DNA from: Sphingomonadales bacterium
GTDB taxonomy: Bacteria > Pseudomonadota > Alphaproteobacteria > Sphingomonadales > Sphingomonadaceae
Reading direction: 5' to 3'
Assembly: GCA_028289885.1 (NCBI GenBank)
Contig: JAQGKX010000099.1
Coordinates: 1-33,763, forward strand
Length of the DNA stretch: 33,763 bases
Part shown: one piece after another, positions 9,022 to 17,858 of the stretch
How positions within the stretch are numbered: the first letter of the stretch is position 1
Layout: each line of letters opens with the position of its first letter
Notes under the pieces: model-generated
Seen by the model: the letters and a program-made list of their open reading frames with translations, nothing else
Told to the model about the DNA's origin: nothing
Databases searched by the model: none
Made by a program: the position numbers and the translations under genes

Positions 9022-11238
9022 ATGACTTTAACCGAAACTAAATCATTCTGCCAGATTTGCTCCGCATGTTGCGGCACGAAGCTGACGATCGACGATTCTA
9101 CAGGACGGGTCGTCAAGGTCAGGGGTGATAAAGATGACCTGATGAGTTCGGGCTATGCCTGCATCAAGGGCTTGGAAGCGCCTGCAGCGCTATATTCGGA
9201 CAATAGAATTTTGGAGCCCCTCAAGCGCATGGCGGACGGTTCGTTCCAACCCATCGCTTTTTCCACGGCGCTGGATGAAGTAGCGGCCAAGCTTCAGGAT
9301 TCTATCGATCGCTACGGTGCTGAATCGATTGCAGGTTTTCGAGGGAGCGGTGCAGTGGTGAACGCCACCGCCGGGTTGATCGTCCACAATCTGCTTGAAG
9401 CCATCGGCTCGCACAAAAGCTTTTCTCCATACACGATCGATCAATCGGCGAAGAACATCTCTGCTGGAAGACTGGGTATCTGGCCGCCAGGACGTGACAC
9501 GTTGCGCGACAGCGACATGCGGATGTTTTTCGGGATCAATCCCCTCGTCTCGGTACTTTGCAGCTACCTGGACATGACCAATCCCATGAAGCGGCTGAAG
9601 GACGCGCGCGCACGGGGTATGAAGGTTATCGTTATCGATCCTCGCCGCACCGAAACGGCCGAATTCGCCGATATATTCTTACAACCTTACCCGGGCGAGG
9701 ACGTCAGCATCGCAGCGGGCTTCATCAGGATCATTCTCAAGGAAGGTTGGGAGGACAAAGCATTTTGCGCGGATCACGTCCAGGATCTGGAGGAACTGCG
9801 AAGAGCGGTTGAGCCGTTCACACCCGAATATGTTGCAAATCGAGCAGGTATCTTGGCGCACGACCTCTGGCGCGCAGCCTCCCTGTTCGCCCACGAATCC
9901 AAGCGGGGCGGCGCCGGGAGCGGCACCGGTACAAATATGGCGCCCCATTCGAACCTTGCAGAGCATTTGATTGAGTGTTTGAATGTGGTTTGCGGACGAT
10001 ATCTACGTGCCGGCGACGTTTTTCCCAACCCTTCGGTGCTGCGTCCTTCTTGGACGCGTCAAGCACAGGTGATCCCCGCACAACGTTGGTGGGAAGAAGG
10101 GTATAAGAGCCGTATCAAGGGCTATGGCACCCTGACAACAACCATCGGCACCAAATTCGGTGAAATGATGACCGGAATTTTCGCTGATGAAATACTTGAG
10201 CCCGGAGAGGGCCAAGTTCGATGCGTTATCAATAATGGTTCAAATATAATCAACATTGTGCCCGACCAAGAGAAGACGTTCAGAGCTCTCAAATCGCTCG
10301 ATCTTCTGGTTAGCATCGAACCGTACATGAACGAGACTGCGCGAATGTCGGACTATATATTCCCTACAACGCTGCACTATGAACGGCCCGATCTCACCCA
10401 TTGGATGTACGCAGCGGAGATAATGTATTCTGAACCTTACGCCCGCTACAAACCGGCAGCCGTTTCGCCACCGGCAGGCGCGCAAGTGGTGGATGATTGG
10501 ATCGTCGTCTGGGAGCTCGCAAAACGGCTCGGTGTACAGCTCGTCTTCGATGGCATTCCACTGAACATGTTGACGCGACCGGAGACAGATGACCTCCTCC
10601 GTATCATCGTACGCCACGCTCCAATCTCGTTTGATGAACTCAAGGCAATGCCATTGGGTAAAATCTTCAATGAGACAGCTCAGGTCATCGCGGCCGCCGA
10701 TCCGGGCAATACCGGTCGATTCACAACGATGCCGATGGATGTAGCCGCGGAGCTGGAGGAGGTATTGTCAGAACGGGTAGAGCCAGGCTTTGCATTCAGT
10801 CAGGGCCAAAGGTTCACGCACAGGCTGACTTCTCGTCGATTGCGCGAGGTTATAAATTCGACGGGCCATGACATCCCCGCAATCCGTAGACGAATGCCGA
10901 CTAATTACGCGTATATGAACCCTGAAGAGATGATCGACCTAGGTATTTCCAACGGAGAAAAAGTAAAGATTAGCTCCGATAACGGGAGCATATTCGGCAT
11001 AGCGCGGGCCGACCCGACTCTAAGAAGAAGTGTCATTTCTATGAGCCACGGGTGGGGTGGCCTTCCTGGCCAGACGAATTTTGAAACGGAGGGGTCTAAT
11101 ACAGGTATCCTGATCAGCACGGACAGAGATCTTGATCCAATCAACGCGATGCCGCGCATGTCTGCCATCCCAGTGAATGTTACTCGAGTGGCTCCTCAGG
11201 TCGAAGAAACACTGGAAGCCCTGATTGATGCAGGCTGA
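9022..11238 (+). CDS. Second molybdopterin-dependent oxidoreductase (bis-MGD)
   Basis: About 738 residues, the same architecture and length as the gene at 4316 but clearly diverged. The [4Fe-4S] site uses Cys10, Cys13, Cys17 and Cys47 (CQICSACCG, then YACIKG), with an extra Cys16. Molybdopterin segments include VIVIDPRRTETAEFADIFLQ, GGAGSGTGTNMAPHSN and INNGSNIINIVPDQEKT. The C-terminal dinucleotide-binding domain contains LGISNGEKVKISSDNG and SVISMSHGWGGLPG. No export signal is visible. At the loop where the paralogue has DQHPKNVVC, this one has DQSAKNISA, so the metal ligand or chemistry may differ. The start at 9022 is preferred (GAGG 5 bases upstream) over ATG 8986. Reaction unknown; a ligand-exchanged or two-step use of the pair is speculation. 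Confidence 0.88.
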   Translation: MTLTETKSFCQICSACCGTKLTIDDSTGRVVKVRGDKDDLMSSGYACIKGLEAPAALYSDNRILEPLKRMADGSFQPIAFSTALDEVAAKLQDSIDRYGAESIAGFRGSGAVVNATAGLIVHNLLEAIGSHKSFSPYTIDQSAKNISAGRLGIWPPGRDTLRDSDMRMFFGINPLVSVLCSYLDMTNPMKRLKDARARGMKVIVIDPRRTETAEFADIFLQPYPGEDVSIAAGFIRIILKEGWEDKAFCADHVQDLEELRRAVEPFTPEYVANRAGILAHDLWRAASLFAHESKRGGAGSGTGTNMAPHSNLAEHLIECLNVVCGRYLRAGDVFPNPSVLRPSWTRQAQVIPAQRWWEEGYKSRIKGYGTLTTTIGTKFGEMMTGIFADEILEPGEGQVRCVINNGSNIINIVPDQEKTFRALKSLDLLVSIEPYMNETARMSDYIFPTTLHYERPDLTHWMYAAEIMYSEPYARYKPAAVSPPAGAQVVDDWIVVWELAKRLGVQLVFDGIPLNMLTRPETDDLLRIIVRHAPISFDELKAMPLGKIFNETAQVIAAADPGNTGRFTTMPMDVAAELEEVLSERVEPGFAFSQGQRFTHRLTSRRLREVINSTGHDIPAIRRRMPTNYAYMNPEEMIDLGISNGEKVKISSDNGSIFGIARADPTLRRSVISMSHGWGGLPGQTNFETEGSNTGILISTDRDLDPINAMPRMSAIPVNVTRVAPQVEETLEALIDAG

Positions 11239-11310
11239 CCCGCCAAGCCTGCTGCACTTCAGTAAAATTCGGCAAGCCTTTCAGCAACCGACCTAAACCC
11301 AGGAACAATG

Positions 11311-12927
11311 ATGTCCGGCAAGATTGAGGACGCCTACGATTTTATCATCATCGGCGCGGGATCTTCCGGGTGTGTCTTGGCAGATCGCCTTTCGGCTGAC
11401 CCTGCGGTGCGTGTGCTTGTGGTCGAAAGCGGGCCAGATGACACGAGCACGCTTATCCGAATGCCACGGGGAATCGGGAAACTGCTAACCCCCGGCAATG
11501 CCCATGTGTGGGATTATCAGGTCTCACCCGGGGGAAATGCCCCGGACGAAACCTGGGTTAAAGGCCGGGCAGTTGGCGGGTCCAGCTCGATCAATGGCAT
11601 GGTCTACGTCCGTGGCGCACCGTATGACTACGACAGTTGGGACGCGCGTGGCTGCACCGGCTGGGGCTGGAACGAGATTGGCCCGCTTTTCCAGGAACTC
11701 GAAAATCACTCTCTTGGCGCAAAACCATTTCGAGGTGCCGCTGGGCCGCTGCGCGTTAGCGTCCACCCATCGGGCGATCCTCTCTGTGAAGCGGTGCTGA
11801 ATGCTGCCGGGGAAATGGGTGTACCGCGTGTTGACGATATCAATGACATGCCGGCGGTGATGAATGGCGGTATGGGCTATCAGCCGACGACCACTTGGCG
11901 CGGCAAGAGATATTCTGCAGCGAGAGCGTTTCTTACCGCGGCCCGGCGACGCTCGAATTTAAACCTAGTGACCGAAACCGAGGTATTGCGCATTGTGTTC
12001 GAGGACCAAGTCGCGACGGGTATCGTCCTGCGCAATAAGGATGGACAGCGTACGGTGTGTGCCAAGCGCGAAGTCATCCTTTCGGCGGGTGCAATTCATA
12101 CACCAAAGTTGCTGCAGCTCTCCGGCATTGGTCCGGCCGCATTGCTGCAGGCCCATGGCATCCCGGTTGTTGTGGATGCGCCGGAAGTGGGACGAAACCT
12201 GCTCGACCACCGCTATCTTCTCACGCAGTATCGGGTGACTGGCAACAGTTTAAATGATCGTTTCAGCGGATTGGGGCTCCTGCGATCCTTGCTATCGTAC
12301 GGGCTATTTTCGAAGGGTCCGCTTACCCATTCGGCTCACGAAGTTGGCGGGTTCGTGAAAACCAGAACAGGAATTGCGCATCCCGATGCGCAAATCGGCC
12401 TCGGGCTTTATTCGGTGACTACGGACGGGAATGGTGTCTCCGTCGATCCTTACCCCGGGATTACCATTCTCGGCTATTTCACACGCCCCGAAAGCCAGGG
12501 CGAACTACGCATCCAGTCGCCCAATCCTGCGATACAGCCGCTTATAAATGCGAATCACTTCTCCGCGGAGATCGATCGCACCACGGCAGTGTCATTGTTT
12601 CGTTGGTTGCGGGCACTCGCGAAGCAGCCCAGTCTTGCCCCGTGGATCATAGCGGAGACGCTTCCAGGGCCAACGATCGAAACTGATAACGACATACTAC
12701 AAAACGCGCTCGCGCTCGGCGGAACCACTAATCATATTTGCGGCACAGCGCGGATGGGATCAGACCAGTTCTCCGTGGTCGATCCTCAGTTGCGCGTGCG
12801 CGGTGTAGCTGCCTTGCGGGTCGTCGATACCTCGATCATGCCGACGATCGTCTCGGGCAACACGAACGCGCCGGCAATGGTTATCGGGTTGCGGGCAGCC
12901 CAGTTTATTCTCGCGAGTAACAAATGA
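11311..12927 (+). CDS. GMC family FAD-dependent oxidoreductase (alcohol dehydrogenase/oxidase-like)
   Basis: About 538 residues of a glucose-methanol-choline flavoprotein oxidising an alcohol. The FAD dinucleotide motif is at the N-terminus (FIIIGAGSSGCVLADRLS). GRAVGGSSSINGMVYVRG is the GMC signature 1, and LSAGAIHTPKLLQLSGIG is signature 2. The C-terminal active site has His (NHICGTARMG, about residue 475) and Asn (VSGNTNAP, about 519), the usual catalytic pair. Such enzymes act on choline, aromatic and aliphatic alcohols or PEG; the substrate here is unknown. ATG 11311 is 6 bases from AGGA; ATG 11308 is an equal possibility. It is the last gene of the plus-strand run, 72 bases after the second molybdenum enzyme, and is followed by noncoding sequence. 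Confidence 0.93.
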   Translation: MSGKIEDAYDFIIIGAGSSGCVLADRLSADPAVRVLVVESGPDDTSTLIRMPRGIGKLLTPGNAHVWDYQVSPGGNAPDETWVKGRAVGGSSSINGMVYVRGAPYDYDSWDARGCTGWGWNEIGPLFQELENHSLGAKPFRGAAGPLRVSVHPSGDPLCEAVLNAAGEMGVPRVDDINDMPAVMNGGMGYQPTTTWRGKRYSAARAFLTAARRRSNLNLVTETEVLRIVFEDQVATGIVLRNKDGQRTVCAKREVILSAGAIHTPKLLQLSGIGPAALLQAHGIPVVVDAPEVGRNLLDHRYLLTQYRVTGNSLNDRFSGLGLLRSLLSYGLFSKGPLTHSAHEVGGFVKTRTGIAHPDAQIGLGLYSVTTDGNGVSVDPYPGITILGYFTRPESQGELRIQSPNPAIQPLINANHFSAEIDRTTAVSLFRWLRALAKQPSLAPWIIAETLPGPTIETDNDILQNALALGGTTNHICGTARMGSDQFSVVDPQLRVRGVAALRVVDTSIMPTIVSGNTNAPAMVIGLRAAQFILASNK

Positions 12928-13380
12928 AAACCAGTACGATGGTCGCACACATTCGCTCCCGCACCCGGCAACTGGCTGCCGTCGCTTGCAAAGCAGCATG
13001 ACGGGAGCCGACTGCGACGCGGACGAAGCCAACCTCCTCATGCGGTTCGATCATAGCATCATCCCCGTTGGAGGCTGGCGCTAGCCGAACTGATGGCCGC
13101 GCGGTTTCGCCGCTAAGCATCAGACAAAAGCTTAGGGAGCAGCAAAGGCTACAAGCCTGTTACAGTCGCTCGACCATGCTAAGTACCGCGGCCCTACTCC
13201 CTCTCCCATCTAAGAATGACTCAGCACCTCGTGCTGGCATGGCCGCCCGGCCCACCTTGCGTGGGAGGTCGGGCCCCACCGAGCGTGTGCTTGAAAAAGT
13301 AGCGCGACGCCGAGACAATCATGTTCATCGTTGGCACAGAACCCTGGACTATCGCTGCTCGATCTGGATCTACTGATGTC
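12928..13380. other. Gene-poor tail of the island
   Basis: No reading frame here is convincing on either strand; short open frames lack family motifs and ribosome sites. Two hairpins are visible: cagcac-ctc-gtgctg at 13222-13236, and a longer imperfect GC-rich stem between 13245 and 13274 (cccac / gtggg at its core). Neither is followed by a T run, so they are not clear terminators. The stretch looks like decayed sequence between the last catabolic gene and the integrase fragment. Confidence 0.5.
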
Positions 13381-13554
13381 CTATACCGTCACGGTATGAT
13401 CCGATCGCTCCAGCCACTTTCCCGACCTGCGGACGTCTTGGATATAGAACCCCTTGACCGGTCTTTCGAGGCCGCCGTCGTCCCAAAGATAGATATCGGC
13501 AGCTCCGGGCCTTAGCTTATCCACTGAGCGCTTGTTGATCTCACCGGACGGCAT
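13381..13554 (-). pseudogene. Truncated tyrosine-recombinase integrase, N-terminal fragment
   Basis: A 57-codon reading frame on the minus strand starting with ATG at 13554, with GGAG 6 bases upstream, and ending in TAG. Its first part (MPSGEINKRSVDKLRPGAAD, then IYLWDDGG) resembles the arm-binding N-terminus (DUF4102-type) of phage-like integrases that target tRNA genes, where an I-N-x-R-x-V-x-x-L-x-P-G pattern followed by L-W-D-x-x-L is usual. After about residue 28 the resemblance fades and a stop follows; the core-binding and catalytic domains (R-H-R-Y) are absent. It is therefore a fragment, not a working integrase. Its position beside a tRNA 3' fragment supports a former island integrase. 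It is too short to be found by length-filtered gene calling. Confidence 0.6.
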
Positions 13555-13565
13555 TCTCGCTCCGG

Positions 13566-13599
13566 TCGTGATTACTGAGCCATCACCTAGTAATCACGA
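13566..13599. repeat. Perfect 11-bp inverted repeat upstream of the integrase fragment
   Basis: The arms tcgtgattact (13566-13576) and agtaatcacga (13589-13599) are exact reverse complements separated by 12 bases. They sit 12 bases upstream of the integrase fragment's start codon. A perfect dyad there fits a repressor operator overlapping the int promoter, or recombinase/excisionase arm sites in an attachment region. Which of the two cannot be told from sequence. Confidence 0.7.
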
Positions 13600-13729
13600 T
13601 CGGGAAAGTTTAGGCAAGCGAAGCAACCTCTGGATAGAGATCGCTGCTGAAACAGTGACATAAGCAAAACTGATAAACCCGAGGCAACCACAAAGACCTT
13701 GTCACAGATAATTGGTAAGCAGGGGGGTC

Positions 13730-13756
13730 GCGAGTTCAACCTTGCAGCCGGCACCA
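13730..13756 (+). other. tRNA 3'-end fragment (T-arm, acceptor strand, CCA): putative right attachment site
   Basis: Bases 13730-13745 form a T-arm: stem gcgag with cttgc around ttcaac, a loop one base shorter than normal. They are followed by agccggc (3' acceptor strand), discriminator a and CCA at 13754-13756. No D-arm or anticodon arm that could complete a tRNA lies upstream, so it is not a functional tRNA. The acceptor strand would pair with a gccggct 5' end, and the preceding cagggggg resembles the end of an anticodon stem; from memory this fits a tRNA-Thr. Integrative elements leave such 3' duplicates at one end; the intact tRNA would then lie left of the window. Confidence 0.6.
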
Positions 13757-13797
13757 TTTCTATAAACGCAAACAGCTAGCGCGGCCCCCGCCGCCTA

Positions 13798-16017
13798 TCA
13801 TGCGATCGCGGGGAGATGCGCCAGATGCTTGTCCAATGTGATCGGATAATCGCGGACCCGCACACCCGTGGCGTTGTAGATCGCATTCGCCACTGCCGCA
13901 CCGACGCCGCAGAGCCCGAGTTCCCCGACCCCCTTCGCCTTCATCGGAGAGGTCGTCGGATCGATTTCATCGAGGAAGATAACGTCCTGGTGCGGAATGT
14001 CGGCGTGGACGGGGACTTCATATCCGGCAAGATCGTGATTAACGAAAAATCCGAACCTCTTGTCAACGGCCAGCTCCTCCATCAGCGCACCGCCTACGCC
14101 CATCGTCATCGCACCGATTACCTGGCTGCGCGCGGTCTTGGGATTGAGGATACGTCCCGCCGCGCACACCGCCAGCATCCGCCGAACCCGCGTTTCACCG
14201 GTATAGGCGTTTACCCCGACCTCGACGAAGTGCGCGCCAAAGGTCGATTGCTGGAACTGTTTGCCGAGGTCGCCATATTCCATCATATCCTCAACGACGA
14301 TCGTACCTGCAGCGGCGGCTTTCGCGATCGGGACGCGCTGGCCTCCGAGTCGCACCTCGCCATCGATAAACTCAGCTTTTGCAGCATCAAAGCCAAGCCG
14401 CTGCGCCACGGTTTCGCGCAGTTTCACGCAGGCGGCATAGACGCCGGCTGTCGAACTGTTCGCGCCCCACTGACCACCCGATCCCGCAGAAGACGGGAAT
14501 GAAGAGTCGCCCAGCTTCACCACGATCCTGTCGAGTGAAACGCCCATCATCTCGGCGATGGTCTGCGCGATGATCGTATAGGAACCCGTGCCGATATCGG
14601 TCATGTCGGATTCGATCGTGATAACGCCCCGATTGTCGAGCCGCAGGCGCGCGCCGGACTTCATATTGATATTATTGCGAAACGCCGCAGCGACGCCCAT
14701 GCCGACCAGCCAGTTGCCATCGCGCACCTGCGCTGGTTTTGCTTTGCGCGCCTTCCATCCGAACCGGTCGGCACCGGTCCGCAGGCACTCGACCAACTGG
14801 CGCTGGGAAAAGCGCCGGTCGGGCTTTTCAGGATCGACCTGCGTGTCATTGATGATGCGGAACTCGACCGGATCGATGCCGAGCTTTTCGGCCATTTCGT
14901 CCATCGCGATTTCGAGCACCATCAGGCCGGGTGCTTCGCCTGGCGCGCGCATGGCATTACTCTCGGGCAGGTCCAGCACCGCGAGGCGCATCCATGTCTT
15001 TCGGTTTGCCCCTGCGTACAGCAGCTTGGTCTGGGAAACGGCGGTTTCCGGCCCACCATCGGGGAGATCGCCAGAACTGCTTCCGTGTGCAATCGCGGTG
15101 ATCTTGCCGTCGCGCGTGGCCCCGATCTGGACGTGCTGGATGGTCGCGGGTCGATGGGTCGTATTGTTCATCATGAAGGGACGCGGCAGCGCGACCTTCA
15201 CCGGCCGATTGACCACCCGGGACGCAAGCGCAGCCATCAGGGCGTCGGCGCGCAGGAACAGCTTTCCGCCAAAGCCACCCCCGACATAAGGCGAAATAAG
15301 CCGCACGTTCTCGGTAGGGATGCCGAGTGTTCGAGCCAGATCGGCCTTGGTCGGCGTAATCCACTGGTTCGATGTCCAGACGGTCACCTTGCCATCCTGC
15401 CACGACGCGATGCTGGCGTGCGGTTCCATCATCGCGTGGCTTTGGTCGGGCGTGCTGTACTTCTGGTCCAGCTTGACCGGCGCGGACGCGAACGCGCCCT
15501 CGAAATCCCCGACGCGGTCGATGGCCGGGGCGGCGCTTCCCTCCCCGCTCGATCCACCCTCCAGGGGTGCGGTATCGGCAACGGCCGCCAGATCGAAGCG
15601 GCCCTTTTCGCGCGTATAATCCACGTGGACAAGCGCCGCTGCGGCCCGCGCCTGCTCGAACGTTTCCGCCACGACGATTGCGATGGCCTGATGATAATGG
15701 TCGATCTCGGGACCACCGAGCAGCCTGGCGGTATTCATCTTGCCCTTGCCGAGCTTGCCGACATCCCTGGCAGAGACCACGGCCAGCACGCCCGGTGCCG
15801 CCATGGCCCGCACAACGTCCATCGATGCGATACGTCCCTTGGCGATCCCTGCGCCGACAATATAGCCATAGACCTGATTGGGCACCGCTTCGTGATGCTC
15901 ATAGGCATAGGGTGCCGTTCCCGTGGTTTTTAGCGGGCCGTCGATACGGTCGTGCGGCTTGCCGATGAATTTCAGCTGATCGATGGGGTTGGTGCCCGCA
16001 GGCGTCGTGAACTTCAT
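13798..16017 (-). CDS. paoC: Aldehyde oxidoreductase molybdenum-binding subunit PaoC
   Basis: A 739-residue xanthine-oxidase-family large subunit, nearly colinear with E. coli PaoC (YagR, 732 residues). Hallmarks are IDQLKFIGKPHDRIDGPLKTTG at the start, TPDQSHAMMEPHAS, SPYVGGGFGGKLFLRADA, NAMRAPGEAPG and the base-catalyst glutamate in KGVGELGLCG (Glu699). The enzyme oxidises a broad range of aromatic and aliphatic aldehydes to acids in the periplasm, using molybdopterin cytosine dinucleotide. It is the last gene of paoA-paoB-paoC, starting 3 bases after paoB stops. A paoD (XdhC-like) maturation gene, adjacent in E. coli, is not found downstream; the stop is only 41 bases from the tRNA fragment that marks the island edge. 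Confidence 0.95.
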   Translation of the reverse strand: MKFTTPAGTNPIDQLKFIGKPHDRIDGPLKTTGTAPYAYEHHEAVPNQVYGYIVGAGIAKGRIASMDVVRAMAAPGVLAVVSARDVGKLGKGKMNTARLLGGPEIDHYHQAIAIVVAETFEQARAAAALVHVDYTREKGRFDLAAVADTAPLEGGSSGEGSAAPAIDRVGDFEGAFASAPVKLDQKYSTPDQSHAMMEPHASIASWQDGKVTVWTSNQWITPTKADLARTLGIPTENVRLISPYVGGGFGGKLFLRADALMAALASRVVNRPVKVALPRPFMMNNTTHRPATIQHVQIGATRDGKITAIAHGSSSGDLPDGGPETAVSQTKLLYAGANRKTWMRLAVLDLPESNAMRAPGEAPGLMVLEIAMDEMAEKLGIDPVEFRIINDTQVDPEKPDRRFSQRQLVECLRTGADRFGWKARKAKPAQVRDGNWLVGMGVAAAFRNNINMKSGARLRLDNRGVITIESDMTDIGTGSYTIIAQTIAEMMGVSLDRIVVKLGDSSFPSSAGSGGQWGANSSTAGVYAACVKLRETVAQRLGFDAAKAEFIDGEVRLGGQRVPIAKAAAAGTIVVEDMMEYGDLGKQFQQSTFGAHFVEVGVNAYTGETRVRRMLAVCAAGRILNPKTARSQVIGAMTMGVGGALMEELAVDKRFGFFVNHDLAGYEVPVHADIPHQDVIFLDEIDPTTSPMKAKGVGELGLCGVGAAVANAIYNATGVRVRDYPITLDKHLAHLPAIA

Positions 16018-16020
16018 GGA

Positions 16021-16971
16021 TCAGGCCCTCGCTTCAGCCATCACCGCCGCGAGCGTACGCTCGACCAGCGGCACTTTGAATGCATTTTCGTGCGTCGGGC
16101 GCGCGCCCGCCAGCAGTTGCGCGGCGACGGCCCTGCTTCCCTGCGACATCGCCTGTTCGGCGGCCTCGACGCGCCACGGCTTGTGCGCCACGCCGCCAAC
16201 GGCAACACGGCCTGAGCCATCCCGCTGGATCACCGCCGCAATCGAGACCAGTGCAAAGGCGTAGGAAGCGCGATCGCGGACCTTGTGATAAATATGCTGG
16301 CCGCCGATGGGCTTGGGCAAGGTCACTGCGGTGATCAGCTCGCCGGAACGAAGCACCGTATCGATATGCGGTGTCGTGCCGGGCAACCGGTGGAAATCAG
16401 CGATCGGAATACTCCGCGTGTCACCTCCGGGGCTTACCGTTTCCACGGTCGCATCGAGCACGCGCATTGCGACGGCCATGTCGCCGGGATAGGTCGCGAT
16501 ACAGGCATCGCTCACCCCGATCACTGCCAACTGACGGCTGAATCCGCCGATGGCCGCGCAGCCGGAGCCCGGCTGGCGCTTGTTGCACGGCTGATTGGTG
16601 TCGTAAAAATAGGGACAACGGGTTCGCTGCAGCAAATTACCCGCGGTCGTTGCCTTGTTGCGAAGCTGGCCCGACGCGCCAGCGACGATGGCGCGACTTA
16701 GGACGCCATAGTCCCGCCGCACCCGCTTGTCGCTTGCAAGATCGGTGTTCGTGACGAGCGCACCGATCCGCAGTCCGCCCTCGCTGGTCGGTTCGATAAC
16801 GTCGAGCTTCAGTCGGTTCACGTCGATCAAATGACCCGGCGTTTCGATCTGCAGCTTCATCAGGTCGAGCAAGTTCGTGCCACCGGCGATGAACTTCGCC
16901 CCCGGCGTGCGCGCGGCGGCGGCGGCGGCTTCTGCTGGTGATGCGGCGCGCTCGTAGGTAAAGGGCTTCAT
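16021..16971 (-). CDS. paoB: Aldehyde oxidoreductase FAD-binding subunit PaoB
   Basis: A 316-residue FAD-binding medium subunit of the CO dehydrogenase/xanthine oxidase family. It opens [19 protein letters not shown] and has the FAD loop [14 protein letters not shown] cysteine-rich insert ([22 protein letters not shown], with a later Cys) matches the extra [4Fe-4S] cluster of PaoB, which most xanthine oxidase FAD subunits lack. It passes electrons from the molybdenum and 2Fe-2S centres to the acceptor. Its ATG overlaps the stop of paoA by 4 bases (ATGA), so the two are translationally coupled. Confidence 0.94.
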   Translation of the reverse strand: MKPFTYERAASPAEAAAAAARTPGAKFIAGGTNLLDLMKLQIETPGHLIDVNRLKLDVIEPTSEGGLRIGALVTNTDLASDKRVRRDYGVLSRAIVAGASGQLRNKATTAGNLLQRTRCPYFYDTNQPCNKRQPGSGCAAIGGFSRQLAVIGVSDACIATYPGDMAVAMRVLDATVETVSPGGDTRSIPIADFHRLPGTTPHIDTVLRSGELITAVTLPKPIGGQHIYHKVRDRASYAFALVSIAAVIQRDGSGRVAVGGVAHKPWRVEAAEQAMSQGSRAVAAQLLAGARPTHENAFKVPLVERTLAAVMAEARA

Positions 16972-17597
16972 GCCTTGTTCCCCACCATTTCGGCACCGAC
17001 GACTTCGGCCATGGCCTCAGCGATGTTGGAATAGGCCCCGCAGCGGCAAAGATTTCCGCTCATCCGCTCGCGCATTTCGGTCCCTGAGAATTTTGGCTGA
17101 TCAGTCAGGCTTTGCGAGACATGGCTTGGAATGCCCTTGCGGATTTCGTCGAGGACAGCGACCGCCGAACAAATCTGGCCGGGTGTGCAATAGCCGCACT
17201 GGAACCCGTCATGCTTGATGAAAGCTGCCTGCATCGGATGGAGATTACCGGGAAGTCCCAAGCCCTCAATCGTCGTAATACTGTCGCCGTCGTGCATGAC
17301 GGCTAGGCTCAGGCAGGAATTGATCCGCTTGCCATCGACCAGCACCGTGCAGGCTCCGCACTGGCCATGATCGCACCCCTTTTTCGTGCCGGTCAGGTGG
17401 AGATGTTCGCGCAGCGCATCGAGCAGCGTCGTGCGCGTGTCGATGTCCAGCCGCCGCTCCTTGCCGTTGACCTCGAACGAGACCGCCATCGTGGGGGAGG
17501 CCGACGCATTCGGCGTGCGCGCTTCCAATTGGGAGACAGCAGAAAATGCTGTCGATGCAGCGCCCGCTGCAAGAACGCCCCGACGTGATACTTCCAT
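16968..17597 (-). CDS. paoA: Aldehyde oxidoreductase 2Fe-2S subunit PaoA, Tat-exported
   Basis: A 209-residue iron-sulfur subunit. The N-terminus [18 protein letters not shown] is a twin-arginine signal, exporting the folded complex to the periplasm. A plant-type [2Fe-2S] site ([22 protein letters not shown]) and the second, helical site ([11 protein letters not shown] with GNLCRCGAY) are complete. The start at ATG 17597 fits the signal peptide; an in-frame TTG at 17615 is also possible. First gene of paoABC. The 261 bases upstream, to the DUF892 gene, hold the promoter, but no clear element is recognised. Confidence 0.94.
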   Translation of the reverse strand: MEVSRRGVLAAGAASTAFSAVSQLEARTPNASASPTMAVSFEVNGKERRLDIDTRTTLLDALREHLHLTGTKKGCDHGQCGACTVLVDGKRINSCLSLAVMHDGDSITTIEGLGLPGNLHPMQAAFIKHDGFQCGYCTPGQICSAVAVLDEIRKGIPSHVSQSLTDQPKFSGTEMRERMSGNLCRCGAYSNIAEAMAEVVGAEMVGNKA

Positions 17598-17858
17598 GCC
17601 GCTTCCGCTCTCCAATAAGACTGGCCAGCTTTAGCGGGAGCGAAAGCGTGACGGGTCACAATTCCAAGGCAAGCGAACGATCGGACGAGATCATATTCGC
17701 AAGCCTCACGTCATATAGTGCCATAGGGTCCTGCTGATAAGGCCGTCATTGTTTCGCGGAACAATTAGTGCGGCTAATCGATCAGAAACGTTCGGATGCG
17801 TCGGCGGCATGGTCCGGACGAACGACGCCGAGCCACGGGACAAGCGACGATTCGCAGA

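Noticed and set aside
13720-13756. A complete tRNA gene
   Set aside because: Only the T-arm, acceptor 3' strand and CCA are present; no D-arm or anticodon arm fits upstream and the T-loop is one base short.
15085-15933. Plus-strand 282-residue open frame
   Set aside because: It lies antisense within paoC, a clear match to its family; high-GC genes often give such mirror frames.
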